This document shows positions 1 through 12,800 of a stretch of 64,000 nt of DNA, in pieces (positions within the stretch are counted from its first letter, which is position 1; each line of letters starts with the position of its first letter). Position numbers and translations under genes: made by a program. The DNA lies in assembly GCA_037957365.1 (NCBI GenBank), contig JARHVA010000158.1, positions 1,114,501 through 1,178,500 of the forward strand, in the 5' to 3' direction. Source of the DNA: Torreya grandis. Lineage: Eukaryota; Streptophyta; Pinopsida; Cupressales; Taxaceae. The notes under the pieces were generated by a model. That model was not told where the DNA came from and made no database searches. It was given only the letters and a program-made list of their open reading frames with translations.

Positions 1-1330
1 GCTTTATATGAACATTGACTAAGCTATTTTTGACCCAGGTAAGTAAATATGAGTTTGAAGATGGTCCAAAATTAAACTAGGTTGAACTGGTAAGACCAAA
101 CATTACTAGAAAACTCTATGATGGTAAAATAGGTCCCTTTAAAGGCCTAGTATAGACCAATGACTGGTAACTATTCTCAACAAACGGACCAAGGTCAAGC
201 AGGTTGTGCATCTTTATCTTGGCCATGGGAAAACTAATAAATGGATTTGTTTTCAACCTATAGTTGATCCAGGTCCAATTTCCTAAATAAGGTCATATAT
301 GTGATTAATAAAAGATGCTTCTCATTTTCCAATATGGTTATAGCCTTGACAAATAGGTACATCCAACCATTCAAAATAGACCAAGAAAGAATCTTAGTTT
401 CAAGGCATAAAGGATTTTTTCTCATGATAAATCAAGTAGAGATGATATAATGGAGTCCCAAGATAATGATTTGGTGACTGGATAAAGATCATGAAGCATT
501 AAATTATTTTCTAAAGCCTTTGAAATTGTGCCTTCTTGATAAGATCATGACTCAACATCATTAAGAGTTCTAATCCATCAAAGAGTATTTGGACCTCATT
601 CAATGTTTTCTATCTACTCAGTTCCATCTCTCTCTCATCCCTTTTTCTATAAATACAAAATTTTAATCCTTGAAAATAGCTTGGTAATACCTCACTTAGG
701 CATGAATAAACTCTACCTAGATATTATTTTTGTAACCTCTTGAGATAAATGAAGGATTTTTTTCAAATTTTATTATTCTAGTATAGTGTGTCAATATCAG
801 ATTAATTTGCATATGTGTTGGAAACTTCTTCCTTGTCAAATTCTAAATCTCACCTAACTACTAGATTATATTGTTTTGTAGGTCATGTTTAGTGTCAAAT
901 GTCATTTGAATAAAGTTATCAAGTGGATACATTGATTGGTTAGTGCCTTGAATTAGGCCTCTCCATCATTTCCCTTAGGTTTTGATCATTTTGTGAACCT
1001 CTACATGAAATACTAATCATAAATAGCCATTTGGAATTGTATATCTGATCTCATTAGTGTTTTTTAGAAGTTAAAATAGAGTGGATGAATAATCACATTA
1101 TTGGTGCATCACCTCCTTACATATTTTTATGTGTTGTTACTTATTTCTCTCTACCTTTTCCCAATCAAAATTTAGTTTAGGTGATATATCTAGAAGGAAG
1201 TCAGCCTTCTCTAGAAGTCTGACCTTGTGATAGGTGACCCACAACCTAGGGTCAATCCCATGTTGGACTGGATTTGAGTAAAAGACTTGAAAAATCTTCT
1301 ACTCAGCTAGGGTGAAAATCTAGAACACCA
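1..1330 (+). repeat. Truncated LTR-like fragment (promoter and 3' half)
   Basis: This stretch has no coding frame. It has the same order of landmarks as the right-hand part of the 5.3-kb LTR at 1979-7316. A pyrimidine-rich stretch is followed by a TATA-like TCTATAAATA at 646-655, then a phrase like TTGGTGCATCACCTC near 1102, then a 'GTGACCCACAACCT' phrase near 1235 that matches 'GTAACCCACAACCT' near 7229. I infer the 3' part of an LTR of a related family, entering from the left edge of the window. Its exact right boundary, between about 1290 and 1340, is not visible. It could also be a diverged copy of the same family. Confidence 0.4.
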
Positions 1331-1339
1331 AAAATTATG

Positions 1340-1978
1340 TTAACATATTGAGAATTATTGTAATATTGGTCATAATCAGCATCAATAAAATAAACATCCT
1401 TGGTACTTTTTTGGTTATTAGCTATGAAAAAAGTTTTTTGATTATTATAAAAAGAGGATTTGGAAGCTTGTCATTTTTGAGAAGCAGTGTTATACTCTTG
1501 ATGATGAAGTTGGATCATGGTTTCATGATTGAATGAATCACCAAGCATGTAGGAGATAGAAAATTTAATAATCCCTCAGCAAGTTTCTTAAGAATGACCA
1601 ATGTTGGCATGGAACCAAAAAAATGATTAGGTTCATACCATTTAGGAGGATTATTAGGAAAAGTAAAGGGTTTAGAGGGTGGTAATAATTGTTTCATTTT
1701 TTGCATAGTTAGTGGTATGTGATAATATGGGGGAGTGTCAGCTCTGACAACTCCTAGTTTGGTTTGAGGAGTATTTTTAGTGTTAACATTAGTATAATTT
1801 TTAAAAGATCCTTTGAGGAATTTAGTATTAGGTTCAAATTTTTTCATAAGAAATTCCTAACATTTATCTTGGTCAAGAGCTTTGTTTAGTGTTTGGGGAG
1901 AAAAATTTCAAACCTTATATTGAAGAGGAGTTAAGGCAGTGATAAAGAGTTTAAATAGATTTTAATCAGTCATGTTAT
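1340..1978 (-). pseudogene. Gag remnant, C-terminal part (left half of a split gag)
   Basis: Reading the minus strand from 1978 down to about 1515 gives a gag-like stretch. A helical segment with 'LFITALTPLQYKV' is followed by 'SPQTLNKALDQDK', then a proline-rich tail with 'LPPSKPFTFPNNPPKWYEP'. Two stop codons interrupt the first part; the last 110 codons (1847-1515) are open. The N-terminal half of the same protein lies on the same strand at 16388-17330, on the other side of the 14.4-kb insertion at 1979-16382, and the 5-bp duplication GTTAT marks where the frame was cut. The function in life would have been the capsid-like structural protein of a gypsy-type retrotransposon. Lineage is not resolved because no pol remains in the window. 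Confidence 0.5.
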
Positions 1979-4900
1979 TATTGACCATTTGATTTTTAGT
2001 CAAATTAGGTCAGCCCTTACATTTTAAAACTTTTTAATAAGGTTTTCATATGTCTTATGGGGTCTCATATTGTTTTATGCATCTTACTTATCCTTTCTCC
2101 AGCCTTGGTCTAAGCTCATCTCCCTTGTAATTACTTAGTCAACCAAAGTCAAAGTTGGTCAACACTAGTTAAACATGTTCAAAATCTCAAATTGTGTTAT
2201 AAATGTCCTAATAGTGTCTTTGAGATGTTTTAAGGTGTTCACAAGTCATAAAATTGTCATTTACCATGTTTTGTGTGTAAAAAGTGTCATTTTGGCATAT
2301 TTCTAACTCATTAAATGACATGTATGGACTTTCAAGGGAGAAAATTTGTCACCAAGATTTATATTAATGTGGAGGAGGCTATAAGCTGTTAGGATCAGTC
2401 ATAATTCAATCCAAGAAGTAGTTATATGTAGAAAATGGGGATTTTCCCTTGATTTTAGGCCTTTATTGGCACTTATACAGACTTGGTAAGTCCAACAAAA
2501 AATAGGGGATGGTGTCTCTTCAGATCCCTAAAGTCATTTCCATGCTTGCAATGTAGTTATTTCATCAAAATATTCAATTTTTGCTTCTATTCCTTCTTTC
2601 TTATCCTTATAAGCTAAGGAGAGTCAATTTCAAATGCTTGGTGTGTGCCATACAGTTGGAATTGGGAGGAATGATTTTGTGGGTTTAAGGAGGTATGAGT
2701 GTACTTAAAATACATGTACATAATTTTTTATTTCATAGATTATCCTTTATTAACCATCACTTAGACTCTAGGTAGCTTTTTATGCACTTTCATCTAAGAG
2801 GGGTCACTATTTGATCTAGTTTTTGAATAATTTACTTTGGTCTAATGGATTTGATTATTCCATATGTTTTATAGGGTCCTTCCATAGGTTTTCCATGGTT
2901 CTCTTGGTTTTTTATGTCTCAATAATTGAATAAGCCTCTTCTAGGCTTGTTCTTGGTCTATTTTCAACTTCACTGCTCTATACTCAAAATGTGCACCTAC
3001 AGGTGCCTTGAATGTAGGTTTTCCACATTAATATTAGGCATGAAACATGTCTCATATGTTTTTAATATATAAATTTTAACTTTATGACCAAATTTGAAGC
3101 CCAAATCATGCACCTTGTCCACTTTTCTCCTTCACTATATACATAATTCAAAAGGGGTGCACTTAAAGAGGTCTCCATGATGACATCATTGATTTGACAG
3201 TAAACTTGGTAATGTTTTCAACTTCTTGGATATATTAGGAGTGTATTTTAGGAGTTAATTTGATTCAAATTTCATGGAGGTGATCATATCAATGCTCCAT
3301 GTCTTTCTTGTATTCATTGCCCACTACATCTCATCACCACCTATAGGTGGTACCACAAATATTGGAGAACCTTGTGTGAAGGATTCAAGTATTAAGGAAG
3401 CCACGCTCAAAGTTTATGTATTGAATTTCATATTGGAAGATCTAGTTCCAATGTCATGAGCATTGAAATAGGCAAACCATGATCAAAATAATGTGATTGT
3501 GATTTCAGGCCTACTATCCCAAAAGGGCTAAAACATTGCTCCTTAAGGTTTTTTGGAGTTTTCATAGTGAAGACACAAGATCTTATGATGAATGGTGATT
3601 TATTGATCTTATATCCCTATCATTAGATACTTAATTTTATAATTAAGAAGGATATTTGACAAAAGGAGAGAAGTTTCCTAAGGTTCCAAAGGTGTCATGA
3701 AAAACACTGAATCCATTCAGTGTTATCTACAGGCTTCTAAGCCTAAGAGACCCATAAAACTTAAAAAATAACTAAAAAGGACTAAAATTGCATTGGAGTA
3801 CCCTTATGAGAAGATAACCTACCATGAATCCAAGAAACAAGAAAATGGATAATTGAAAGTGGTTTATACTCTTTAACCAAGCTTACTCCCTATCCATACA
3901 TAGTGCAAGATCCACCTACAACAGGTAGGGTGCACCAATAGTTGAATTAACATGAGACTTTGATGAGCTATTATAAGTCTTCTCAAATGACTAAATATAT
4001 TTAACATGTTGGTTACTTCATGGGATTAAAGGTGAGACTAACCACATCACTATCAACTTGAAAGGAGGCTTAACAATGACCTACAGGCAAAGTTTATAGT
4101 CAACCAAATGTAACTAGCCTTGGGATATTTTCAAATCCAAGGTGTGAAGCCAAGAGGCATATAAATGAGTGGAGGTGAGGTTTATTTTGTATGAAATAAT
4201 AAGGTGTCATAGGGATATAATTTATATCATGAAAAAGTGTAAAAAGACCCCTATATTCACTTATAGGAAGGGTTATGGGCAGAGCATCCTAATTCAAGCA
4301 GTGGCATGAGAAATTATGCAAAATAGTGTCATATAGGTTCATAAGGAGGATTAATGTGTGAAATTAAATTATGTGAGTTTCAAGTTGAAATAAAATGGTT
4401 TCAAAACATTCCAAATTTTTTTATAGAGATCAAGGTGATGACCTATAACAAACACTAAGAGTGTCTCAACCCTATAGATAGAGACCCAGTCTTAGTGGTT
4501 TCAAAGGGCATTGGTGTAGTGAATGGGAGTTTGACCTTAGTGAAAAAATGAATGAAAACTTAAAATATAATTTTATCGATGTCATAAAAATATTTAAAAG
4601 GAAAATTAAATTCTACATAGGATCCTAAAACCCCTATATACACCTACAACAGTGTCCTAAAGGGCAAAATTATCTTAGTTAAGCAGGGTCCTAGTTTCAA
4701 GGTGTGTAAGGAGCTTATGGGAGATTTGAGTGTGAATGAAAGTTAATAAATATTAAAAAAATATATAAAAACTTATTAAAATATTCATGAGGTATAAATA
4801 TTCAAAGTAAGGCCCCCAATTTTAACAAACATAGTCTTGGCCTAATACCCTGCAGGCAGTCTGCCTTCAAAAGCTAGTTTTGGAATTTGAGAGAGATGGA

Positions 4901-7316
4901 GGGTCTATATTTGGATTTAGATGATAAAAATTTGTATGGATAATTAATATTACATATATAACACCCTAAAATTATTTTATTTTTATTCTAATAATTTAAT
5001 ATTCCTCTATTTTGTCTCAGAGGTAGGGCAGATTTCACCTTGAAAATACCCTACAACTTTTAGAAAAGGGGGTAGAAACATGGACCAGAGGTCAAAAAAA
5101 GATTTCAAGAAGGTTTTTGGAGTTATATCACACATAATAAAACATGGGAAACTAATTAATATAGTTTTAAGATAGAAAGGGTGCCTTGGGGAACAAGGGT
5201 TACCATCAAACCCAATAGGTAGAATTGAGACCAAAGGGCCAAATAAGATGTCATTTCCATTTCTAGTCCTTGGAAAGCATTTAAATGATTTTATTCATGA
5301 TTACAAAGGTAAAATGGGTATAATTTATGTGTAAAATATATATATATGCAAATAAAACATAAAAAGATCATCCTAAGCCTAAGGTTGCAGGTAGACCGTT
5401 TGAATAAAGTCTAGGCCTAATTCATAAAGGATGGTCATTCTTATTTATAGAGATTGATGAGATATTAAAATGATTGGATCATGTGTATTGTAAATATATA
5501 GAGGTTTTTAGACCCTTAGTTTATAGGACAAACTCATTAATAAACCATTGTGACTTGGAATGAACTCAGACCCTATGGAATGCATGGAAAGGGATCGAAT
5601 AGTCAACTTAAGATGCTTGTATCTTATATGATCCTTTCAATGGGACCCTAAAGTTTTTTGGGATGTTATTATAGGTCCTTAATAATCCATCAATGGAATT
5701 TTATTAGAGTTATAAAATCTATTCTTTATGAATAAATGGTAAGACCTAAAACCACTCCAAAACCCTTGTAAACCCTCACTACAAACCCAATTGGAGAAAT
5801 GTTGTAATTGAAGAATCCAAATGCAATATAAATTCCATGAAATAAAATTTAATCTATAAATGACTCTCTAGGGAATTAACACATGTGATTGGGGTGTACT
5901 ACACTTATATGGATAGTGTAGAATAGGGATTTATTTGACATTTTTATGTGTTTTATAGGTGTGAGAAGGTTTAAAAAGATAAAATAACCTTTGGGAGGTA
6001 TATTGATACTTTTTATAATTCTCCATGGTCATTTAATGAATTATATAAGCTCCTAAGTCTATCTTATACCTCTCTCATTTTAACCAGTCCAGTGGGCAGA
6101 TAGTGAACACTTAGGAAACAAGGGTGAAACTCCATTTGGGAAGCCTTTTAAGGCCTATTTGATGAAATTGATGATATAAACACTCTTTAAAAGTGTCATA
6201 CCTCCATGTGCATGGATCAAATAGTATAATTGGAAAGGTTTTGGGTGTTAAGTGTGAGAGGTGCATAAAAAAAAGTCATTTTGGGACTATAATTGATGAT
6301 TATGCATGGCCAAAAAAATAAGAATGATCAGGGACTAATATGATTCATGTAAGGGCTTGTTTTTAACCCATCATACTTAGATCCATCATCATACCTGACC
6401 CTATGTAGTGGTGAATACATTTTTTTAAGGTAAATCATAAAGTTAATTTTCTATGCAAGGTAAAGAGTTTTTAGGCCACTTTACAAGAGTTTGATGATTT
6501 GAGATTACACTTGTAGCTCTTTATATTACATGAATCACTCCATATATATATTAAATTAAAAAATAATTGATATTTTTAGTTTGAAAAGTGTCTTAGTGAC
6601 TCTTGAGCTTTCCCTTCTCTCCCTCCTCTCAAAATTTTTATAAATTTTAGCCTTTTGGGCTATTGTATGGATCTCTCCACCTTGGTATGGTGAATCCCTA
6701 CCAAATTTTTTCCTTGAGATAATAAATATAGTTTTTTTACCTCATTCATTATTTCACTAAGTGTACATAATGGTTTTTGGTCTTGCGTTAGTGTATTTTG
6801 GTTTACCTTCACATGTTACTCTTTCTAATGCCTTGTATGTTTTGGAATCTCTCTTTTTCAAGTAAATAAGAAGTGTCTAATTAGATTGTAGGTATAGTGA
6901 GTAGTATATTTAATATTATTTCTTAGAATTCTTATTATATAAGTCCTCCTAGCCTAAGCTATCTCTAATACCCTATGCTTGAAACATTGATGTGAGAGAG
7001 GAGATTTTCATTAGATGAAGTGTATGTGCAGACTTCATCTTGGTTCCAAGTGAGTGTTAAATGGTGAGAGTAGACAAATTATTTGGTGTATCACCTCTAA
7101 TAGATTATATTTTATTTCAGATATTTTTCTCCCTTTTCATCCCCCTAAGTGTTAGTAGTAGGCTTGAGCTATAGTGATGCATCAAGGGGAACTAGCCCAT
7201 AATCTAGAGATCCACCTCACATTTGGTAACCCACAACCTTGAGGTGGTTCCATTATTCCACTTAAACAAGGAGAGACTCATCATTTTCTCATTGGGTTCA
7301 AGTTCAAGTGAAAATA
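1979..7316 (+). repeat. 5' LTR of the giant-LTR element (about 5.34 kb)
   Basis: It matches 9884-16382 over its whole length. Matching landmarks include the opening phrase TTTTAGTCAAATTAGGTCA (1996) against TTTTAGTCAAAATAGGTCA (9902), 'GAAAACACTGAATCC' phrases near 3700 and 11620, and 'TTGTCTCAGAGGTAGGGCA' at 5013 and 12922. It has no open frame of its own; short open stretches on either strand are chance. The basal promoter appears to be near 6638. Divergence from the 3' copy is obvious by eye, with many substitutions and small indels, so the insertion is old. Confidence 0.85.
6637..6646 (+). promoter_or_regulatory. TATA-like box of the giant LTR
   Basis: TTTATAAATT lies after a C/T-rich run (6606-6630) and before 'TAGCCTTTTGGGCTATTGTATGG'-type sequence, about 680 bp from the LTR end. 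The homologous spot in the 3' LTR (15702-15712) reads CTATAAATT, so the signal is conserved between copies. It is assigned by position and base content only. Confidence 0.5.
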
Positions 7317-7321
7317 GTTTT

Positions 7322-7339
7322 TGGCATGCCTGGTGGGAT
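7322..7339 (+). other. Primer binding site candidate
   Basis: TGGCATGCCTGGTGGGAT begins 5 bases after the LTR end and starts with TGG, as a site pairing with a tRNA 3' CCA end should. The Tat-like element at 51853 has the related TGGTATGCTCAGTGGGAC in the same place (54305), and its second copy has TGGCATTCATTATGGGAC (63218). I cannot name the primer tRNA with confidence. Confidence 0.55.
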
Positions 7340-7509
7340 TGAATAGTCCATTACTTGAGGAGTTTTGGTGTTCTCCTCAAGATACTAGCATTTGAAGGCA
7401 ATTCAACTAAGCACCAATGGCCACTCCAAGCATAAATATATTGGTTAAGTAGTCTAGGTATTCTTATTGAAGTTGTTTTCTTGTTCTATGGTCTTCTCAT
7501 GAGTGATTT

Positions 7510-9627
7510 ATGGATAATTTTGATGTTGAGTTTGTCTTAACACAAGTTGGGGAGACATATTATTCTTTGCCTATTCCTCCTCAATATGAAAAAGTACTTA
7601 TCCAAATTGGTCATGATCCCTATCAATCCTATGTTTCTTGTAATTAGCCCTATCAAGCTTATACTTCACCTAGTCCACCTATTTCCTCTCCAAGTCATTC
7701 CGTTGCAAGTTTCAAGAATACTCTCATTGGATAAAAAGACTATATGTTAGACCTTGATACTAGAAATGGTTGTGGTCAAGTTATCCCTAGTGATTGTATC
7801 AAGAGTGTGAGAAATGCTTTAAAGCAAGTCAAGGAAGAATGGATGCCTATAGAGAGAGCTAATTGGAAAGGTATTTATAATGAGATGATTAATGTTTGTG
7901 GCCTAATTTTCCACCTAGAATAAAGGTTTAGAGCCCATGAACCAGCTCAGTCTTGGCATCCCAAATATATCCCACATCAACCTTCAAGTGTGTCAACTAT
8001 TCCTTTCCAAGATATGAATCCAACCATGTTTCAAAATACCCCAATTCCTTCATGTATTCCTAAAAGTTTCCCTTCTTGTAAGTTCATCCAAGAGAGCATC
8101 CAAAGGAAGGAGGATATCACTATTGATAAGGTTGACTTATTTGGAGAAGATTTTGAGAGAGGAAGATTGAGTTTTGAGACTCATCTTGATCAAGAGATTC
8201 AATTGGCCAATCATATTTTAAGGCAATCCATCATGGCAGCATAAAATGAAATCTCTAATCCTAATTTTCCAAGTTAGAATCAAGATGCCAAGCCTAAGGA
8301 AACCCCAAGTTTCCTAAACCTATCATTTACCCCTTCATTTGTATCTTAGCCTCATGAAGAATCCTCTAACCAGAGCTTCCCAAGATGGAAAGAGGTAGTG
8401 ACAACTTGTGAATAGAAGAATAAGAGATGTTTAAATGGAGAAGTTAGAAGTGGAGAGAAGCTCAAAAATACTCAACTCCCTCCCATCCATGCTTAAAAAG
8501 ACATTGAACCTATCTTTAAACCCCTCTAGCTGATCCATTCTACCCTTCAAATGATGAAGAGTTTATTCCTCCTTTGAAGCCCTCTTGGGCTAATGTTCCT
8601 AGTTTTGATATGCCTAGTATTGGAATCATAAAGAGGGAGGATGAGATATAAATTTCATATTAGGTTGATGATGAAGAGGATCTGACCTATTGTGAGGAAA
8701 TAACATATTGTGATGAATAAGAAGAATATCTTTCTTGTGAAGAGGAAGGATTATTTGAAGAGGTTCTCTTGGAAGCCAAAGAAGAAGAGGAAGGGGTTTC
8801 CCTTTTTGTTCCACTCCATGATGCTAATAAAAAAGATGTGTTATATTATTTTGAGTTCCCTATTTATGATGAATATTGATATGTTGGAGATGAATAAAAG
8901 GATATTTCTAATGAGGTACTTGTGTCTCATAAGGTTGAAGAAACAAAACTTAAAGAGGTAAATCTACCATTGCATCAAGAAGAAGACATGGGGCAAATCT
9001 ATATTAAAATGTTCAAACTATATGAGGACTTTGAGAAGATAAAAATATTTTTAAAATAATCCCAAGATGTTGGAGAGTAGGTGTGTGTTGAAGACTATCA
9101 TCATCAAGAGGCTCTAGACCATGATGGGGTAATCTATGATGATTATGAAGCTTTTGGAGATGACTTAGAGTTTAATCCTAGAATCACACATGAAGCTGAT
9201 CCTATCAGCATCAAGGAAGAATTTTAACAAGACATACTTCTATAATTTCATGATGCAACACTTCTTGAAGTCTTTGAAGATGATATATACAAGTGAGAAG
9301 TATAATGTGATCCTTCAAGAAAACATATACATCCAACAAGCTATCCCATGCATATATATGAAAATATACCATGATGAGACAAAATGAAAATAGTATGAGG
9401 CATGTTTCCAAGTTCAATAAAATTTTATCTACTTTGGAGACCTATTTGAGATGACTCCATCAATTGACATGCCACGCCAAGAAGCAAGGAAGAAGCATGA
9501 GTCATCTAGTACTCCATTCAAGGAGAAGCATGTTTGGTATATTTATTCATATAGTGAGGAAGGAGATTAAAAGTACTTTAATTTTGATCCAAGAATGGGG
9601 GTAGTTTTGTTTAGTGCACACAATTAG
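7510..9627 (+). pseudogene. Decayed ~700-codon frame unique to the giant-LTR element; function unknown
   Basis: I do not recognise this protein. From an ATG at 7510 (M-D-N-F-D-V-E-F) one frame runs to about 8520 with eight stops, all TAA or TAG. It then slips by one base and continues in another frame from 8520 to about 9380, and a third segment (9451-9627) ends near TAG 9627. The N-terminal third is rich in P, S, Y and Q; the stretch 7990-8241 is fully open (84 codons). The part encoded by about 8640-9180 is strongly acidic (runs such as EEEGLFEEV and EAKEEEEG). There is no CCHC knuckle, no DSG/DTG protease motif and no RT or integrase motif. Long continuous readability shows it was once translated. 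It could be a highly diverged gag or an extra protein like the ORF1 that precedes gag in Ogre elements; neither is shown. Confidence 0.55.
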
Positions 9628-9883
9628 TTTTCATTTAGTTGTGTCTTATTTTCCCTAAGTTCTTAGTAGCATAAGTGTGTCTTTGATTTGTGTGTTTGCT
9701 TTGGTCTTATTGTGTGTTGTTATTTCATTTGTGTGTTCTAAGGTAAAACAAATATTTTTTAGTTATTTTAAGTTCTGGTTCGTGCTATTTTTAAGTGCAT
9801 TTAAATCCCTTTACCCAATGGATAGGATAAGGCTACTGGTCCTTAACATAGGCAAGCATGTTACCCTTAGGAATTGCTAAAAG
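9628..9883 (+). other. 3' non-coding end of the giant-LTR element interior
   Basis: AT- and GT-rich non-coding sequence leads into the 3' LTR. A block near 9816-9840 (ACCCAATGGATAGGATAAGG) closely matches TGCCCAATGGATCAGATGAGG near 60670, at a similar distance before the downstream LTR of the Tat-like element. I see no clean polypurine tract directly before 9884. Confidence 0.55.
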
Positions 9884-12800
9884 TGTTGACCCAATTTGAC
9901 TTTTAGTCAAAATAGGTCAACCCCTACATTTTTAAACTTTTGACTAAGGTTTTCATATGTCTTATGGGGTTTCATATTTTTCTATAGCTCTTACTTATCC
10001 TTGCTCTAGCCTTGGTCTAAGCTCATCTCCCTTGTAATTACCTAGTCAACCAAAGTCAAAGTTGGTCAACCCTATTCAAACATGGTAAAAATATAAAATT
10101 GTGTTATAAATGTCATAATATGGTATTTTATATGTTTTAAGGTGTTCACAAGTCATAAAATTATTATTTACCATGTCTTGTGTGTAAAAATTGTCATTTT
10201 GGCATATTTCTAGCTCATTAAATGACATGTACAAACTTTCAAGGGATAAAATTTGTCACCAAGATTGATAATAATTTGGATAAGGTTATAATACATTAGG
10301 ATCCATAATAATTCAGTCCAATAAGTAGTTATACATAGAAAATGGGGAGTTTTCCTTGATTTTAGGCCTTTATTGGCACTTGTATAGACTTGGGAAGTCC
10401 TCCTTCAATAAAAAAATGTGTGATGTTGTCTCTTCATATACCTAAGTTAATTTACATGATTGGTGTATATAGAGTTCATCAAAAGTTTCAATTTTTGCTT
10501 CTATTCCTTCCTTCTTGTCATTGCAAGCTAAGGAGAGTCAATTTCAAATGCTTGGTGTGGGCCATACAATTAGAGTTAGGAGGAATAATTTTGGGGGTTA
10601 AAGGAGGTATAAGTGTACTTAAAATACATGGAAATAATTTTGTATTTAATATTGTCTCTTTTATGAACCATCACTTAGACTCTAGACAACTTTTTATGCA
10701 CTTTCATTTAAGAGGGGTCACTGTTTGAGCTAGTTTATGAATAATGTACTTTATTCTGATGGATTTGATTGTTACATATGTTTTCTAAGGTCCATACATA
10801 GTTTTTAAATAGTTATCTTGGTTTTTTAACTCCAAATAATCCAAGAATCCTCTTTTAGGCTTGTTCTTGGTCTATTTTCAACTTCAACACTCTATACTCA
10901 AAATGTGCACTTACAGGTGCCTTGAATGTATCTTTTACACATTAATATTAGGAATGAAACATGTCTCATATTTTTTTAATCTATAAAGGTGCACTTGATG
11001 ACCAAATTAGGAATCATGAAGCCTAAATCATACACTTTGTCCACTTTTCTCCTTCACTGTCTGCATAATTCAAAAGGGGTACACCTACAGAGGTCTCCAT
11101 GATGACATCATTGCTTTGAAAATAACCTTGATAATTTTTTCAAATTATTGGAGATATTAGGAGTGAATTTGAGGAGTTAAGTTGATTCACATTTCATGGA
11201 GGTGATCATTTCAATGTTCCATACCTTTCTTGTATTCACTACCCACTACATCTCATCACCACCTACAGGTGGTACCATAGAGATTGGAAAACCTTGTGTG
11301 AAGGATTAAAGTCTTAATGAAGCCACCCTCAAAGTTTATGCATTTAATTTCATCTTGGTAGACCTAGTTCCAATGTCATGAGCATTGGAAGAGGCAAACC
11401 ATGATCAAAAGAATGTGACTGTGATTTCAGGCCTATTATACCAAAAGGGCTAAAACATTGCTCCTCAAGGTTTTTTGGAGTTTTCATAGTGAAGGCACGA
11501 GAGCTTATGATGCATGGTGATTGATTGATCTTATAGCCCTATCATTAGACAATGAATTTTCCAATTGAGAAGGATATTTGACAAAAGGAGAGAGGTTTCC
11601 TAAGGGTGTAAAGGTGTCATGAAAAACACTGAATCCATTCAGTGTTATCTACAAGCTTCTAAGCCTAAAAGACCCCTAAAACCTAAAACATAACTATAAA
11701 GGCATAAAATTTCATTGGAGTACCCTTATGAGAAGATAACCTACCATGAATCCAAGAAACAAGACAAGGGAGAATTGAAAGTGGTTTGTACTCTCTAACC
11801 AAGCTCACTCCCTATCTATACACAGTACAAGATCCACCTAGAATAGGTAGGGTGCACCAACAGTTAAATTAGCATGAGACCTTGATGAAATGTTATAAGT
11901 ATTCTCAAATTACTAAATATATTTAACATGTTGGCGAATTCATGTGATTCAAGGTGAGCCTAACCATATCACTATCAACTTGAAAGGAGGCTTAATAGTG
12001 ACCTACATGTAGAGTTCATAGTCAATCGAATGCAACTAGCCTTGGGAGATTTTCAAATCCAAGGTGTGGAGCCAAGAAGCATATAAATGACTGTAGGTGA
12101 TTTTTGTTTTATATGACCTAATAAGGTGTCACAGGGAGCTAATTTATGTCATGAAAAAGTGGAAAAGATCCTTGTATTCACCTATATGAAGGGTTATGGG
12201 TAGAGCATCCTAATTAGAGTAATGACATGAGAAATTAAAAAAAAATAGTGCCTTGTAGGTTCATAAGGAGGAGTAATGTGTGAAATGAAATAATTTGAGT
12301 TTTAAGGTGAAATAAAATGTTTTCCACACATTCCAAACAAGGTGAACTCAAATGTTTTACAACAAGCACTAAGAGTGTCACAGCTCTATAGATAGAGACC
12401 TAGTCTTAGTGGTTTCAAAGTACATTGGTGTAGTGAATGGGAGTTTGAACTTAGTGAAATAATGAATGAACACTTAAAATATAATTTTAGTGATTCCATA
12501 AAACTCTTTAAAAGGAAAATTCAAGTATACATAGGATCCTAAATCCCTTATATACACCTACAATAGTGTCCTAAAGGGCAAAACTATCTTAGTCAAACAG
12601 GGTTCAAGGTGTGTAAGGAGCTTGTGGGAGATTGAAGTGTGAATGGAATTTAAGAAATATTAACACCAGATATAAAAAATTATTAAAATCTTCATGATGG
12701 AGAAATAATCAAAGGAGTGCCCGTAATTTCAAGAAACACAGTCTTGGCCTAATACCCTGCAGGTAGTCTATCTTCAAAAGCTAGTTTTGGAATTTGAGAG

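Noticed and set aside
8626..8814. Minus-strand open frame opposite the acidic part of the private frame; likewise 26346-26567 and 26673-26930 opposite the unknown frame
   Set aside because: Shadows of better-supported forward frames.
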